A stretch of DNA of 64,000 bases. Source: Acetoanaerobium sticklandii. Its GTDB lineage: Bacteria; Bacillota; Clostridia; Peptostreptococcales; Filifactoraceae. Location of the stretch: assembly GCF_000196455.1 (NCBI RefSeq), contig NC_014614.1, forward strand, positions 1,286,001 through 1,350,000, written 5' to 3'. Below are positions 44,886 to 53,648 of this stretch, piece after piece. The stretch's first letter is position 1. Each line of letters begins with the position of its first letter. The notes beneath the pieces were generated by a model that was not told the origin of the DNA, made no database searches, and saw nothing but the letters and a program-made list of their open reading frames with translations. The position numbers and the translations under genes are program-made.

Positions 44886-46817
44886 TTGCCAAAAGTCACT
44901 TTTTTGCCTTTAAATAAAACGGTAATAGCGACCGAAGGAGACTTATTAATTGAAGTAGCAAGAAAACATGATATTTTCATAGATGCTCCGTGCAATGGAA
45001 GTAAGACTTGCGGAAAATGTAAAGTAAGAATATCTTCAGGTGAAGTCTATACACAAAAAAACTTACATATAACTCAAGAAGAAATAGATAATGGTTATGT
45101 TTTGTCATGTGATACTAGAATTAAATCTTCAGACATAACTGTAGAGCTAATAAATATTGAGTCTTCAGCTTTAAATAATATGCAAATTCAATCTATTTCA
45201 ACAGAGCGAGACCAATTGATATTTGAGAATTCAAGAAAGCAACTCATAGACAACGATATGGAGTTTGGAACATATGTAAAAAAAGATTATATAGAAATTG
45301 GATTGCCAAATCTAGATGATAATATATCTGATTTTGATAGACTAAAAAGAGAAATGAGAACTAAGCTTGGATATTCTCAAGTTTTTATGCGTCTACCAAT
45401 GCTCAGAAAAATGCCATTTATTTTAAGAAATGGTGATTTTAAAGTTACTGTTACTCATATACCACGGGGAAAAAGAACAACAGTTGTAAATATTGAATTA
45501 GGCAACACTTTAGATAGGCTTTTTGGAATAGCCTTAGATATAGGAACTACTTCAGTAGCAGCTTCGTTGGTAGATTTATATTCTGGAAAGCTAATAGGAC
45601 GTGCATCAGCAGGAAATGCTCAGATGAAATACGGAGCTGATGTAATAAACAGAATAATATATTCAACTAAAAAAGAAGGATTAGATAAATTAAATGAAGC
45701 GATAATCAAGGACACTATAAATCCACTTCTTCAAAAAATGTATAAAGAAGCAGATGTTGATATGGAGGAGGTAATCGCTTTTGTTGCCTCTGGAAACACA
45801 ACTATGACACATTTATTTTTGGGAGTATATCCAGATTTCTTAAGGATGGAGCCGTATATTCCAGCTTTCTTAAGAGCACCATTTATTCAGGCAGGACAAC
45901 TAGGTCTTGAAGTAAATCCCGAGACATTTATATATATAGCACCGAACATTGCATCTTATGTTGGAGGAGATATTACAGCTGGAGTACTAGCATCTTACAT
46001 TTGGGCAGATTCACAAAATACACTTTTTATAGATTTAGGAACCAACGGAGAAATTGTTTTTGGAAATCAAGATTTTCTTATGACATGTGCATGCTCAGCT
46101 GGACCAGCTTTTGAAGGCGGCGAAATATCTTCTGGAATGAGAGCAGCTCCTGGTGCAATTGAAGAAGTTAAAATTAATGATTTATTTTCAGCTCCTATCA
46201 TAAAAATAATTGGAGAAAAATCACCGAAGGGAATTTGCGGATCAGGTATAATTGATTTAATTGCAGAGATGTTTAAAAATAAAATTATTGATAGAAGAGG
46301 AAAGTTGATAAAAGATAACGGAAATCCTAGAATAAAAGTAGACGAGCATGGAATTGGAAGCTATATTGTTGCTTCCAAAGAAGAGTGGCCAGATATCAAT
46401 GAGGATGTATGTATAACAGAAGTTGATTTAGATAACTTTATAAGAGCTAAAGGAGCTGTATATAGTGGTGCTGCGACACTTATTTCAAGCCTTGGAATGA
46501 GCTTTAGTGAACTAGATAGAGTTATGATTGCTGGTGGAATTGGAAACAGCTTGGATATTGAAAATTCTATTATAATAGGATTGCTCCCAGACATACCTAG
46601 AGATAAATTTTCCTATATTGGAAACAGCTCTTTAATCGGGTCTTATTTAACTTTGATGAGTGAAGATGCTAGAAAAAAAATGGAGTGCATTGCATCACAA
46701 ATGACCTATATAGAACTTTCGGTGTATCCTTCATATATGGATGAGTTTGTATCAGCTTGCTTCTTGCCTCATACAAATACAGATGATTTTCCAAGTCTTT
46801 CAAGTCTTCTTGGCTAA
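44886..46817 (+). CDS. acsV: Corrinoid protein reductive activator AcsV (2Fe-2S, ASKHA ATPase)
   Basis: 643 residues. An N-terminal 2Fe-2S ferredoxin domain has APCNGSKTCGKCKV (about 34-47) and a further cysteine near 74 (SCDTRI). After a linker the RamA-type ASKHA ATPase starts with FGIALDIGTTSVAASL (near 212) and includes IDLGTNGEIVFGN and MIAGGIGNSLDIENS. It uses ATP to return inactive Co(II) CFeSP to Co(I). The frame is open from 44856, but AAGGAGGG at 44871-44878 points to the TTG at 44886 (MPKVTFLPLNKTVIA). Last gene of the acs run, behind a hairpin that may lower its expression. Confidence 0.92.
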   Translation: MPKVTFLPLNKTVIATEGDLLIEVARKHDIFIDAPCNGSKTCGKCKVRISSGEVYTQKNLHITQEEIDNGYVLSCDTRIKSSDITVELINIESSALNNMQIQSISTERDQLIFENSRKQLIDNDMEFGTYVKKDYIEIGLPNLDDNISDFDRLKREMRTKLGYSQVFMRLPMLRKMPFILRNGDFKVTVTHIPRGKRTTVVNIELGNTLDRLFGIALDIGTTSVAASLVDLYSGKLIGRASAGNAQMKYGADVINRIIYSTKKEGLDKLNEAIIKDTINPLLQKMYKEADVDMEEVIAFVASGNTTMTHLFLGVYPDFLRMEPYIPAFLRAPFIQAGQLGLEVNPETFIYIAPNIASYVGGDITAGVLASYIWADSQNTLFIDLGTNGEIVFGNQDFLMTCACSAGPAFEGGEISSGMRAAPGAIEEVKINDLFSAPIIKIIGEKSPKGICGSGIIDLIAEMFKNKIIDRRGKLIKDNGNPRIKVDEHGIGSYIVASKEEWPDINEDVCITEVDLDNFIRAKGAVYSGAATLISSLGMSFSELDRVMIAGGIGNSLDIENSIIIGLLPDIPRDKFSYIGNSSLIGSYLTLMSEDARKKMECIASQMTYIELSVYPSYMDEFVSACFLPHTNTDDFPSLSSLLG

Positions 46818-46858
46818 AAAGAAAATCATTGAAATGTGCTTATTCAACGGTTCATATA

Positions 46859-46867
46859 TGTTATAAT
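46859..46867 (+). promoter_or_regulatory. Extended -10 promoter for the cooT-like operon
   Basis: TGTTATAAT, with TATAAT at 46862-46867; no good -35. The same extended -10 sequence is used by acsA (30018-30026). Start codon 59 bases downstream. Confidence 0.55.
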
Positions 46868-46925
46868 TAGTTTTGAAATATAAAGCATTGTATGACACTG
46901 ATGTAAAACTAAGGAGGATAAAGTT

Positions 46926-47114
46926 ATGTGTGAATCACAAGCATATTTATTAACTGCAGAAGGTGAAAAAAAAATAATGGATAATGTAGTTTTTGTTAAA
47001 CCCGAAAACGGTAAGGTATATCTAGAAGATTTACTTGGAGAGCAAAAAATTGTTGAAGGCACTATAAAAGAGATGAAGCTTATTGCTCATAAAATAATCA
47101 TAGAAAGCAATTAG
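46926..47114 (+). CDS. cooT: CooT-family nickel-binding protein
   Basis: 62 residues starting MCES. In CooT of Rhodospirillum rubrum a dimer binds one Ni2+ through the N-terminal cysteine; the same MCxS start and a small beta-barrel pattern (VVFVKPENGKVYLEDLLGEQKIVEGTIKEMKLIAHKIII) are seen here. It should act as a nickel chaperone for CODH. AAGGAGG precedes the ATG. Own promoter, and co-transcribed with the two following genes. Confidence 0.85.
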   Translation: MCESQAYLLTAEGEKKIMDNVVFVKPENGKVYLEDLLGEQKIVEGTIKEMKLIAHKIIIESN

Positions 47115-47122
47115 GTGACATT

Positions 47123-47539
47123 ATGATAATAGCTGTTATTGACGGGATGGGTGGAGGCATTGGCTCTCAAGTAGTTCACGCTCTTAGAGATGAACTGCCC
47201 TCGAGTATAGATATATATGCACTAGGCACAAATGCTATAGCAACCTCTGCAATGATGAAGCAAAAGGCAAATAAAGGCGCTACTGGAGAAAATGCTATTA
47301 GAGTTTCTAGTAAAAACGCTAATATTATTATTTGTCCATTTTCTTTACTTATTCCTGATAGCATGATGGGAGAAGTAACTTTATCAATATCAGAGTCAAT
47401 TACTCAAAGTGATGCTTATAAGATTATATTGCCAATACTTCCTGAAAATTACTCTGTAATTGGACTTGAGGCAAAACCACTACTTTTAATGATAAAAGAC
47501 GCCATCGATATTATAAAAAAAGAGTTTTCAATAAAATAA
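47123..47539 (+). CDS. DUF3842 family protein of unknown function
   Basis: 138 residues, recognised as DUF3842 from IAVIDGMGGGIGSQVVHALR (about 2-21), a glycine-rich turn after a first strand like a nucleotide-binding Rossmann fold, and the ALGTNAIATSAMMKQKANKGATGENAI segment. Eight bases separate it from cooT, and the histidine-rich gene follows after 26 bases. No catalytic residues can be named. Its place between two presumed nickel-binding proteins suggests a role in metal homeostasis or CODH/ACS maturation. Confidence 0.8.
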   Translation: MIIAVIDGMGGGIGSQVVHALRDELPSSIDIYALGTNAIATSAMMKQKANKGATGENAIRVSSKNANIIICPFSLLIPDSMMGEVTLSISESITQSDAYKIILPILPENYSVIGLEAKPLLLMIKDAIDIIKKEFSIK

Positions 47540-47565
47540 ATCGAATCCTTTAGGAGGTCACAGCC

Positions 47566-47913
47566 ATGAAAGCAAAATATTCAAGTCAAAAACCACATAA
47601 TCACCATGATTCATCAAATCATATCCATGAGCATGACCATGGAGATGGACATATTCATACTCATGAGCACCATCATGATCATCCTCACAACCATGAGCAT
47701 GATTTAGAAGGTATAAGCAAAGAAGAGAAAACCCTTAGGATTCTTCTTGCTCACTGGGTAGATCATAATAATAGCCATCAAGATGGATTCAAGGAATGGG
47801 TAGATAAAGCAAATGAAATGCAAAAGCATGAAACAGCAACCTATATTCAAAAAGCAATAGAATTTATGGATAAGGCAAACGAAATGCTATTGGAAGCAAA
47901 AAAATCTTTATAG
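47566..47913 (+). CDS. Histidine-rich metal-binding protein
   Basis: 115 residues. The first 48 are extremely rich in histidine (about 19 of them, in HDH, HTH, HHHDHPHNHEH runs), a typical nickel or zinc storage arm as in CooJ, HypB or SlyD. The C-terminal 60 residues are helical (RILLAHWVDHNNSHQDGFKEWVDKANEMQ) and resemble a domain found in other clostridial His-rich proteins. It is not homologous at a glance to Rhodospirillum CooJ but is in the same context. AGGAGG precedes the ATG. Confidence 0.8.
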   Translation: MKAKYSSQKPHNHHDSSNHIHEHDHGDGHIHTHEHHHDHPHNHEHDLEGISKEEKTLRILLAHWVDHNNSHQDGFKEWVDKANEMQKHETATYIQKAIEFMDKANEMLLEAKKSL

Positions 47914-48000
47914 ATATTTTATAAAACTTAATGCTTATATTTAGCATAATTTAGTAATATATTCTCATTTTAGAATAATAATTTATTTTTACACTAATTA

Positions 48001-48049
48001 AAGCCGACTAAGTTATTATGTGATTATTAATAAACTTAGTCGGCTTTTT
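48001..48049. terminator. Bidirectional terminator between convergent genes
   Basis: A perfect 14-bp stem (48001-48014 with 48033-48046), 18-base loop, TTTTT after it and AAA before it on the plus strand. It serves the cooT operon and the minus-strand gene. Confidence 0.92.
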
Positions 48050-48063
48050 AAATTTTCTCAAGC

Positions 48064-48498
48064 TTAATCTTGCTTTCTTAATTTATTTGAAATCTGCTCA
48101 AGTGAATCAGCTATTTCTGATAAAGTGTGCTTAGTTTTTTCGAGGGTATTATCTTTAAAGGATTTTGTTTTAGCAGTTGTATTATCAACATGGTCATAAG
48201 CTTTTTCGTAAACATCTTCCGCGGTATTTTCTAAATTTTTCAGTATTTTATCAGCTTTTTTTGAAAATTTCTTTTTTGATTTTTTATAGGACTTAGAAAG
48301 ATCCTTTTTATATTTGTCTATAGGTTTTTCATTTCTTTTTTTAAAAAATAATGTGAGCAAAGTAGCACTTGCAATTACATCCACAATTACCCAACCAAAA
48401 AAGATTTTTTTCCAATCTATTTCATATTTTTCCTCGGTATCATTTCTGAATAAATCATAGTCTGGTCTGGATTTCATCATTCTTTTGTTATATTTCAT
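48064..48498 (-). CDS. Hypothetical single-pass membrane protein, lysine-rich
   Basis: 144 residues. One membrane helix (IFFGWVIVDVIASATLLTLFF, about 32-52) is followed by a very lysine-rich amphipathic helical tail (KKDLSKSYKKSKKKFSKKADKILKN) up to the C-terminus, a layout like YtxH-type stress proteins, although I cannot assign the family. GGAGG lies 9 bases before the ATG. It follows the exonuclease-like gene on the same strand after 63 bases. Confidence 0.7.
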   Translation of the reverse strand: MKYNKRMMKSRPDYDLFRNDTEEKYEIDWKKIFFGWVIVDVIASATLLTLFFKKRNEKPIDKYKKDLSKSYKKSKKKFSKKADKILKNLENTAEDVYEKAYDHVDNTTAKTKSFKDNTLEKTKHTLSEIADSLEQISNKLRKQD

Positions 48499-48561
48499 TA
48501 TAGTACACCTCCATTAAATTATAAGTAACTCACATATTTTATCTACCCGATAATAGAGGGT

Positions 48562-49473
48562 TTAAGCATTAAAAAAGCTATTTAGTGCATAAAAAATACC
48601 GTCCTCAAATAAGCTTTTATCGATAAAAATAGGAATATTTTTTCCAAATAAATTTAAATATACCACTTCTTGATTGTTTTCGTTTTGTCCTGTCATTACC
48701 AGTAATGTCATTCTAAGAGTTTTACCATAGGATATTACACTATCTCCATTATCACTAAAAATGTTCATACTAGGAATAGGCTCCTCTGATGAGAAAATAA
48801 ATTCTATTTTGTTTTTATTTATTTTATAATCGTACAAATGAAGATAAAAATCTCCGTAATTTGAACTTATTTTTCTACTTCTTTTCTTTGACTCATTATT
48901 AATCTTATTTTCAAGCAAAATTAAATGCTTAACATCTTCATAATTATGAAGCAGTATTTTTTCTTTTAAACTATCATTCTTTGTTTTTTGATATAATTTA
49001 TACATATCAACTGATTCTTTGCCTGAAATTGTATCTTGCCTTTCTATTGAAAAAAATTTTTCTACAGTTTTGAGTTTTAAGTTTTCAAAATTCCATATTT
49101 TTTTTAAAGGTCTGAGGTAGGATAATATATCAATAGATTCCATATTATCAAGTATGGGTTCATTAATAGATAAGTTACTTATTCTTTTTTTTAAAAATGG
49201 CAAATCAAAGGTATTTCCATTAAAGTTAATGCATCTTCTCATAGAAGCAATATCCTCAAGGAAATATAATATAATACTCTTTTCATCTTTAATGTCCTCA
49301 GCAAAGTATTGTCTAATTAATATTTCATTATCGGAATAATAAAAAGCTGCACAAATCAATATAATGCTATCATACTTAGAATTCAATCCGGTAGTTTCAA
49401 TGTCAAAATAAAAAGATTTCTTTGAAATCTTGTATTCATCATTTTTTATTAAAAAATAATCTTTTATTAGCAT
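48562..49473 (-). CDS. RNase H-like 3'-5' exonuclease (YprB type)
   Basis: 303 residues. SFYFDIETTGLNSKYDSIILICAAFY (about 16-42) has the first DxE metal site of DEDD exonucleases; NFNGNTFDLPFLKKR (about 88-102) carries the second acidic site, and a third lies in HNYEDVKHLILLE (about 176-188), where the aspartate fits the DEDDy/h pattern. The C-terminal 100 residues are not recognised. The frame is open to 49503, but TAGGAGG stands before ATG 49473. It is divergent from a UvrD-like helicase with only 72 bases between the start codons, so the two are probably co-regulated and may act together in DNA repair. Confidence 0.85.
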   Translation of the reverse strand: MLIKDYFLIKNDEYKISKKSFYFDIETTGLNSKYDSIILICAAFYYSDNEILIRQYFAEDIKDEKSIILYFLEDIASMRRCINFNGNTFDLPFLKKRISNLSINEPILDNMESIDILSYLRPLKKIWNFENLKLKTVEKFFSIERQDTISGKESVDMYKLYQKTKNDSLKEKILLHNYEDVKHLILLENKINNESKKRSRKISSNYGDFYLHLYDYKINKNKIEFIFSSEEPIPSMNIFSDNGDSVISYGKTLRMTLLVMTGQNENNQEVVYLNLFGKNIPIFIDKSLFEDGIFYALNSFFNA

Positions 49474-49545
49474 AAATCCTCCTAGCAAATTACGTTCAAA
49501 CAACTGTACAAAACCTATACTTTTGATTCAAAGGATGTGATTGAT

Positions 49546-51345
49546 ATGGATTTTGAACAAAAAGAAGCTATATATCATAGTAGTGGACCAGCTCTTGTAA
49601 TAGCAGGTCCTGGATGTGGAAAAACAAGTGTAATTACAGAAAGAATATATAATATGGTTAATGTTTTGAATATAGACCCTAAGAGCATTGTAGCACTTAG
49701 CTTTACTAGATATTCCTCGAGTGAACTAAAGCAAAGAACAATAATAAAAGATTCTTGCTTAGGCAGTGTATTTTTTGGAACAATTCATAGCTTTTTCTTA
49801 AGTATTTTAAAAGATTACTTTTCATACCCTAAAGATTCAGTTATAGGCAATGAAGAAAAAAATAACCTCATAATAAATATAATATCTAATATTATATCCT
49901 CTAATTATATACCAAATGAAGCTCTAGATATTATATCTTCAAAAATATCAGAAATTAAGAATTCAAATTATGATTTTGATAATAGGAATGCTAAAATAAA
50001 TTTTGAAAATGACTTTATTAAAACAATATATATTAAGTATAATAGCTGGCTAGAGGATAATAATAAACTAGATTTTGATGATATTCTAAGCAAAACTCAC
50101 CATCTGGTAAAATCTAATCCTCATATATTAAATTTAATTAGAAAAAGATACATGTATTTTATAATTGATGAGTTTCAAGATATTAACAAAGTTCAGTTTG
50201 ATACAATAAGATTATTCTTATCTTCAGATGAAAATTTATTTGTTGTAGGAGATGAAGACCAATCTATTTATGGTTTTAGGGGTGCTAGTCCTGTATTTAT
50301 GGTAAATTTTACAAATTATTTTAAAAATGCAAAGATATATCCAATAATAAAAAGTTATAGGTGTCCTCCTGAAATTCTAAATGTTGCTAACGAACTAATA
50401 TCAAAAAATAAATCTAGAACTAGCAAAACAATAGAATCAGGAAAAAATAATCAGGGATTTGTTAGGATTATAAAATATACCGATGTAATCGAGCAAGCTA
50501 AGAATATCGCAAGTGAAATTAAGCAGTCAAAAAGTACTAGCAACATGATTATTTCTCGTACTAATTTTGAAATATTGCCTTTCATAAAATCAATGAGAGA
50601 TTATAATATAAAGTTTAAGATAAAAGATAAAGAGTTCAATTTCTTTTCTAATTTTATATTTAAAGATATAATGTCATATTTAAAATTATCTCAAAACTAT
50701 TCATTGGATCAAATAAATAGAATTAGAAATAAACCTGACAGAGGTCTAAACTATATCCATAACGATGATGACTTTAGATGTATATCTGTATCAAAAATTA
50801 AAAAAACAATAAAACTAAGTGTACTTAAAAATCAGATCTCAAATTTAAAAAACCTTAGCTTCATCGATGCTGTAGATTGTATAAGAACTACTATAGGCTA
50901 CGATAACTACTTAATAAGCTACTCAAAAAAGTATGGTATAGATATTGAATATCTTTATGAGTTCTTTGAAGTTTTTTATTCTTTAGTTGATAATGAAACT
51001 AGCATCAAAGCTGGGATTAATATGCTTGAAAAAGAATATAAAAGTCAAATTATATCCTCTTTGAACAATTCTATTTCATCTTGTGACGTTTTATTAGTCA
51101 CAGCACATGCTAGCAAAGGACTAGAAGCAGATAATATATTTTGGGTATCTGTAAATGAAGACCAGTTCCCCCATATTCGTGCCAATGATATTGAAGAAGA
51201 AAGACGACTAGCTTACGTTGCTATATCAAGAGCTAAAAAAAATTTATATATAAGCTATTTATCCATGAACAAAAGAAAAATAGCTTTTCCTAGCGAATTT
51301 TTACTTGATGTCCAAAAGTGCATCAACAAAAATATTATGCTATAA
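49546..51345 (+). CDS. UvrD/Rep-family DNA helicase, short form
   Basis: 599 residues, shorter than PcrA/UvrD (about 720-740). All superfamily 1A motifs are seen: Q motif DFEQKEAI at the N-terminus, Walker A GPGCGKTS (about 21-28), FTRYSSSELKQR, motif II IIDEFQDINKVQFD (about 206), VVGDEDQSIYGFRGA, SYRCPPEIL, VTAHASKGLEADNIFWV, and VAISRAKKNLYISY (motif VI). The shortening falls in subdomains 2A/2B. No nuclease domain is fused. GTG at 49537 is right behind AAAGGA, so ATG 49546 is preferred. Divergent partner: the exonuclease-like gene. Likely 3'-5' helicase in repair. Confidence 0.9.
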   Translation: MDFEQKEAIYHSSGPALVIAGPGCGKTSVITERIYNMVNVLNIDPKSIVALSFTRYSSSELKQRTIIKDSCLGSVFFGTIHSFFLSILKDYFSYPKDSVIGNEEKNNLIINIISNIISSNYIPNEALDIISSKISEIKNSNYDFDNRNAKINFENDFIKTIYIKYNSWLEDNNKLDFDDILSKTHHLVKSNPHILNLIRKRYMYFIIDEFQDINKVQFDTIRLFLSSDENLFVVGDEDQSIYGFRGASPVFMVNFTNYFKNAKIYPIIKSYRCPPEILNVANELISKNKSRTSKTIESGKNNQGFVRIIKYTDVIEQAKNIASEIKQSKSTSNMIISRTNFEILPFIKSMRDYNIKFKIKDKEFNFFSNFIFKDIMSYLKLSQNYSLDQINRIRNKPDRGLNYIHNDDDFRCISVSKIKKTIKLSVLKNQISNLKNLSFIDAVDCIRTTIGYDNYLISYSKKYGIDIEYLYEFFEVFYSLVDNETSIKAGINMLEKEYKSQIISSLNNSISSCDVLLVTAHASKGLEADNIFWVSVNEDQFPHIRANDIEEERRLAYVAISRAKKNLYISYLSMNKRKIAFPSEFLLDVQKCINKNIML

Positions 51346-51421
51346 TTATAAGCCTAGATTGATTAACAACGGGTTTAATATATTTTGACTTAATATATGA
51401 TATTTTATAGGAGTGAGCTTG

Positions 51422-52324
51422 ATGTTAGATGAAAATAAATTTACTAAATTGCTTGGAATTTCTGTTATAGTAATAGCCATTGTTTTAGGTGGAGCATATC
51501 TACTTTATTACAATAGCTTTGGAGAATTAAAAAAAGAAACAAATCAATCCTCTATGGAATCAGATTTCTCGCCTATTGAGCCTTTTATAGCCTATTCAAC
51601 CTTAAAGCCAAATATAATCGATTTATTTGGTGAAGGAAGCCAAGGAGAAGGTGTGAGCGATGATACAAAGTATATTGACTACAAACAAAAATGGTTTTCT
51701 ATCGAAGCTGATACAAGATATTACTATGGTAAGCAAAAAAGGGTATATAAAACAGTATTGACATATAATCAAGATGATAAGGATAAACTTTATGCTGAGA
51801 TGAATAAGTGGCTTGGAAAGCCTCTTTCTGATAGTTTTACAGACTCTGACGAGAAAAAGCCTAGAGCATTTTGGATTAAAGATTCAGTAAGCTATGAGCT
51901 TACAACTAGTGGTGATAAATTAATGGTTGAAGCTAGGCTTGCTTACTATGATAACCCAAATAATTATGAAATGGGTGATAGACCAACAGTGATTCAAAGA
52001 ATTAGCTCAGATGTAACAGGTGACGGTGAGAGCGATTCTATTTTACTTATAGGAAGCAAATCAAATTATACGGATACTACATATAACAAACTATTCATAT
52101 TAATAGGAAATAGCCAAGGAGCATACTACACTGGATTTCCCAAAGATATGGATGGAGGAAGTAATCCACAGCTAAAAATTTCAGATGTAGATGCTGATGG
52201 TGATAATGATATATTAGTGGAGTCAGATTTATTCTATATTAAAAGCTTTAATGGATTCGCATATAAGGACAGTAAGATTGTAAATATATACTCTTCAGAG
52301 AACGAACCAGAAAAAAATAACTAG
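51422..52324 (+). CDS. Hypothetical membrane-anchored protein with VCBS/EF-hand-like repeats
   Basis: 300 residues. An N-terminal membrane helix (LLGISVIVIAIVLGGAYLLYY, about 10-31) anchors an extracytoplasmic region. Two calcium-loop-like segments, DVTGDGESDSILLIG (about 200-214) and DVDADGDNDILVESD (about 258-272), resemble VCBS/FG-GAP or dockerin-type DxDxDG loops. The middle part is not recognised. The frame is open from GTG 51413, which overlaps AGGAG; ATG 51422 is taken as start. Followed by a terminator. Confidence 0.75.
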   Translation: MLDENKFTKLLGISVIVIAIVLGGAYLLYYNSFGELKKETNQSSMESDFSPIEPFIAYSTLKPNIIDLFGEGSQGEGVSDDTKYIDYKQKWFSIEADTRYYYGKQKRVYKTVLTYNQDDKDKLYAEMNKWLGKPLSDSFTDSDEKKPRAFWIKDSVSYELTTSGDKLMVEARLAYYDNPNNYEMGDRPTVIQRISSDVTGDGESDSILLIGSKSNYTDTTYNKLFILIGNSQGAYYTGFPKDMDGGSNPQLKISDVDADGDNDILVESDLFYIKSFNGFAYKDSKIVNIYSSENEPEKNN

Positions 52325-52330
52325 AATTAA

Positions 52331-52372
52331 AATAAAGCGAAATCCTAAATAATAGATTTCGCTTTATTTTTA
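52331..52372 (+). terminator. Terminator before the antiporter operon
   Basis: A perfect 14-bp stem, AATAAAGCGAAATC (52331-52344) with its complement at 52355-52368, followed by TTTTAATT. Confidence 0.9.
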
Positions 52373-52391
52373 ATTAAATAATAGTATAAGT

Positions 52392-52397
52392 TATAAT
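52392..52397 (+). promoter_or_regulatory. Possible -10 element of the antiporter operon
   Basis: TATAAT at 52392-52397, 61 bases before the first start codon; the -35 (TTTAAT at 52369) is weak and overlaps the end of the preceding terminator. Confidence 0.4.
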
Positions 52398-52457
52398 AAA
52401 ATGAATGATTACCAATAAATTTGCATTTTTTAAATTTAATCAAAAATGGGGTGAGGT

Positions 52458-52787
52458 ATGAAAAATAAAGTATATAGATTTTTTCGTTGGCTAAAAATTA
52501 TTATAAAATATATTTTACTACTATTTCCTGCTATATATAAAGATGCATATCTGCATATAAAAAGAATCATAAAAAAACAGTCGAATCCTCATATACTTGA
52601 GATTACTCTTCCTACAACTAATCCTGTAATTTTAACTATGATGGCAAACTTCATAACATTAACACCTGGCACTATCACTGTTGATATAAAAGAAAGCACT
52701 CTTTTTGTTTTGGATATTGATTCTGATAGTAACCCAGAGCATAGCAAAAGAGCTATTTTGAATGATTATAATAAGATATTTGGATAA
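52458..52787 (+). CDS. mrpE: Mrp/Mbh-type antiporter subunit E
   Basis: 109 residues, MnhE/MrpE family: an N-terminal membrane segment (WLKIIIKYILLLFPAIYKDAYLHIKRI) and the conserved NPVILTMMANFITLTPGTITVDI segment (about 54-76). It is shorter than Bacillus MrpE (about 158) because the first two helices are missing. First gene of an eight-gene operon. Equivalent to MbhA of Pyrococcus membrane-bound hydrogenase. Confidence 0.88.
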   Translation: MKNKVYRFFRWLKIIIKYILLLFPAIYKDAYLHIKRIIKKQSNPHILEITLPTTNPVILTMMANFITLTPGTITVDIKESTLFVLDIDSDSNPEHSKRAILNDYNKIFG

Positions 52788-52797
52788 GGAGAGGTCT

Positions 52798-53055
52798 ATG
52801 CTAGTATTTTTCATGATTTTTTTATGCATATCAATAGCTGCAATATTAGTTAAATTTATAATAGGAGAAACTGTATGGGAAAAACTCTTATCTCTTAATC
52901 TCATTTCTGTAAAAACAATTCTACTTATATGTAGCTACGCAATCTATAAACAAAACTCCATGTCTCTTGATATAGGATTAATCTATGGAATAATAGGTTT
53001 TTTAACAGTAATTATCATAGCTAGGTTTGTTCTTAAAGGAGGACTTCAAAAATGA
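52798..53055 (+). CDS. mrpF: Antiporter subunit F
   Basis: 85 residues with three membrane helices, MrpF/MnhF family (VFFMIFLCISIAAILVKFIIGETVWEKLLSLNLISVKTILLI). The frame is open from 52762 inside mrpE, but AGGAG before ATG 52798 gives the start. It overlaps mrpG by four bases. Equivalent to MbhB. Confidence 0.88.
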   Translation: MLVFFMIFLCISIAAILVKFIIGETVWEKLLSLNLISVKTILLICSYAIYKQNSMSLDIGLIYGIIGFLTVIIIARFVLKGGLQK

Positions 53056-53354
53056 TATTAATTCTTTTATCTGATTTTCTTCTTGTTTTATCGGTAATAT
53101 ATATAAGCTTTGGAATTATAGGTATTTTTAGATATCCTGATGCCTATTCAAAGCTCCTTACAAGCAGCCAAATAGATACTGTCGCAGCTATTACTACACT
53201 TATAGCCTTAATGCTAAGAGTTAATAATTCAGAATCCCTAATTAAGCTTATTTTCATACTTATTTTTGTACTTTTAACTGGTCCTGTTAGCAACCATATA
53301 ATAGCAAACTCAGCTTATGTTCAGGGCTATAATCCAAACAAAGGAGCTGATTAA
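53052..53354 (+). CDS. mrpG: Antiporter subunit G
   Basis: 100 residues, MnhG/MrpG family: GIIGIFRYPDAYSKLLTSSQIDT (about 22-45) is the conserved loop between helices 1 and 2. Three membrane helices. It overlaps mrpF by ATGA and abuts the next gene. Equivalent to MbhC. Confidence 0.88.
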   Translation: MILILLSDFLLVLSVIYISFGIIGIFRYPDAYSKLLTSSQIDTVAAITTLIALMLRVNNSESLIKLIFILIFVLLTGPVSNHIIANSAYVQGYNPNKGAD

Positions 53355-53648
53355 ATGACATATTTTTTTCATGCTTTACTTATAATCATACTAATAGTTA
53401 TTATTTTTTCTAAAGAAAATTTGAAAATAGTCATATATAGCTCAGTATTTTCTCTTATATGTGCTATTTTATATTTTTTATACAATGCGCCTGACGTTGC
53501 TTTAGCAGAAGCAGCCATAGGAAGCGCTATTGTTCCTTTGATTTATATTATTTCGATATCAAAGCACTCAAAATCAGCCTCCAATATTGATGAAAATGAA
53601 AGTAGTAAAAAGAATTATACTAGCTTAAAAGAGGTGGAGTATGATTAA
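53355..53648 (+). CDS. MbhD-like subunit (DUF4040; MrpA C-terminal segment)
   Basis: 97 residues with three membrane helices. YFLYNAPDVALAEAAIGSAIVPLIYI (about 36-62) is the conserved motif that in MrpA forms the C-terminal extension and in Mbh hydrogenases stands as the separate subunit MbhD. It starts at the base after the mrpG stop. A hydrophilic tail ends the protein, overlapping the next gene by eight bases. Confidence 0.85.
   Translation: MTYFFHALLIIILIVIIFSKENLKIVIYSSVFSLICAILYFLYNAPDVALAEAAIGSAIVPLIYIISISKHSKSASNIDENESSKKNYTSLKEVEYD

Noticed and set aside
47566..47720. Repetitive CAT/CAC-rich stretch resembling a DNA repeat
   Set aside because: It is the coding sequence of the histidine-rich arm; repeat units are irregular and the frame is intact.
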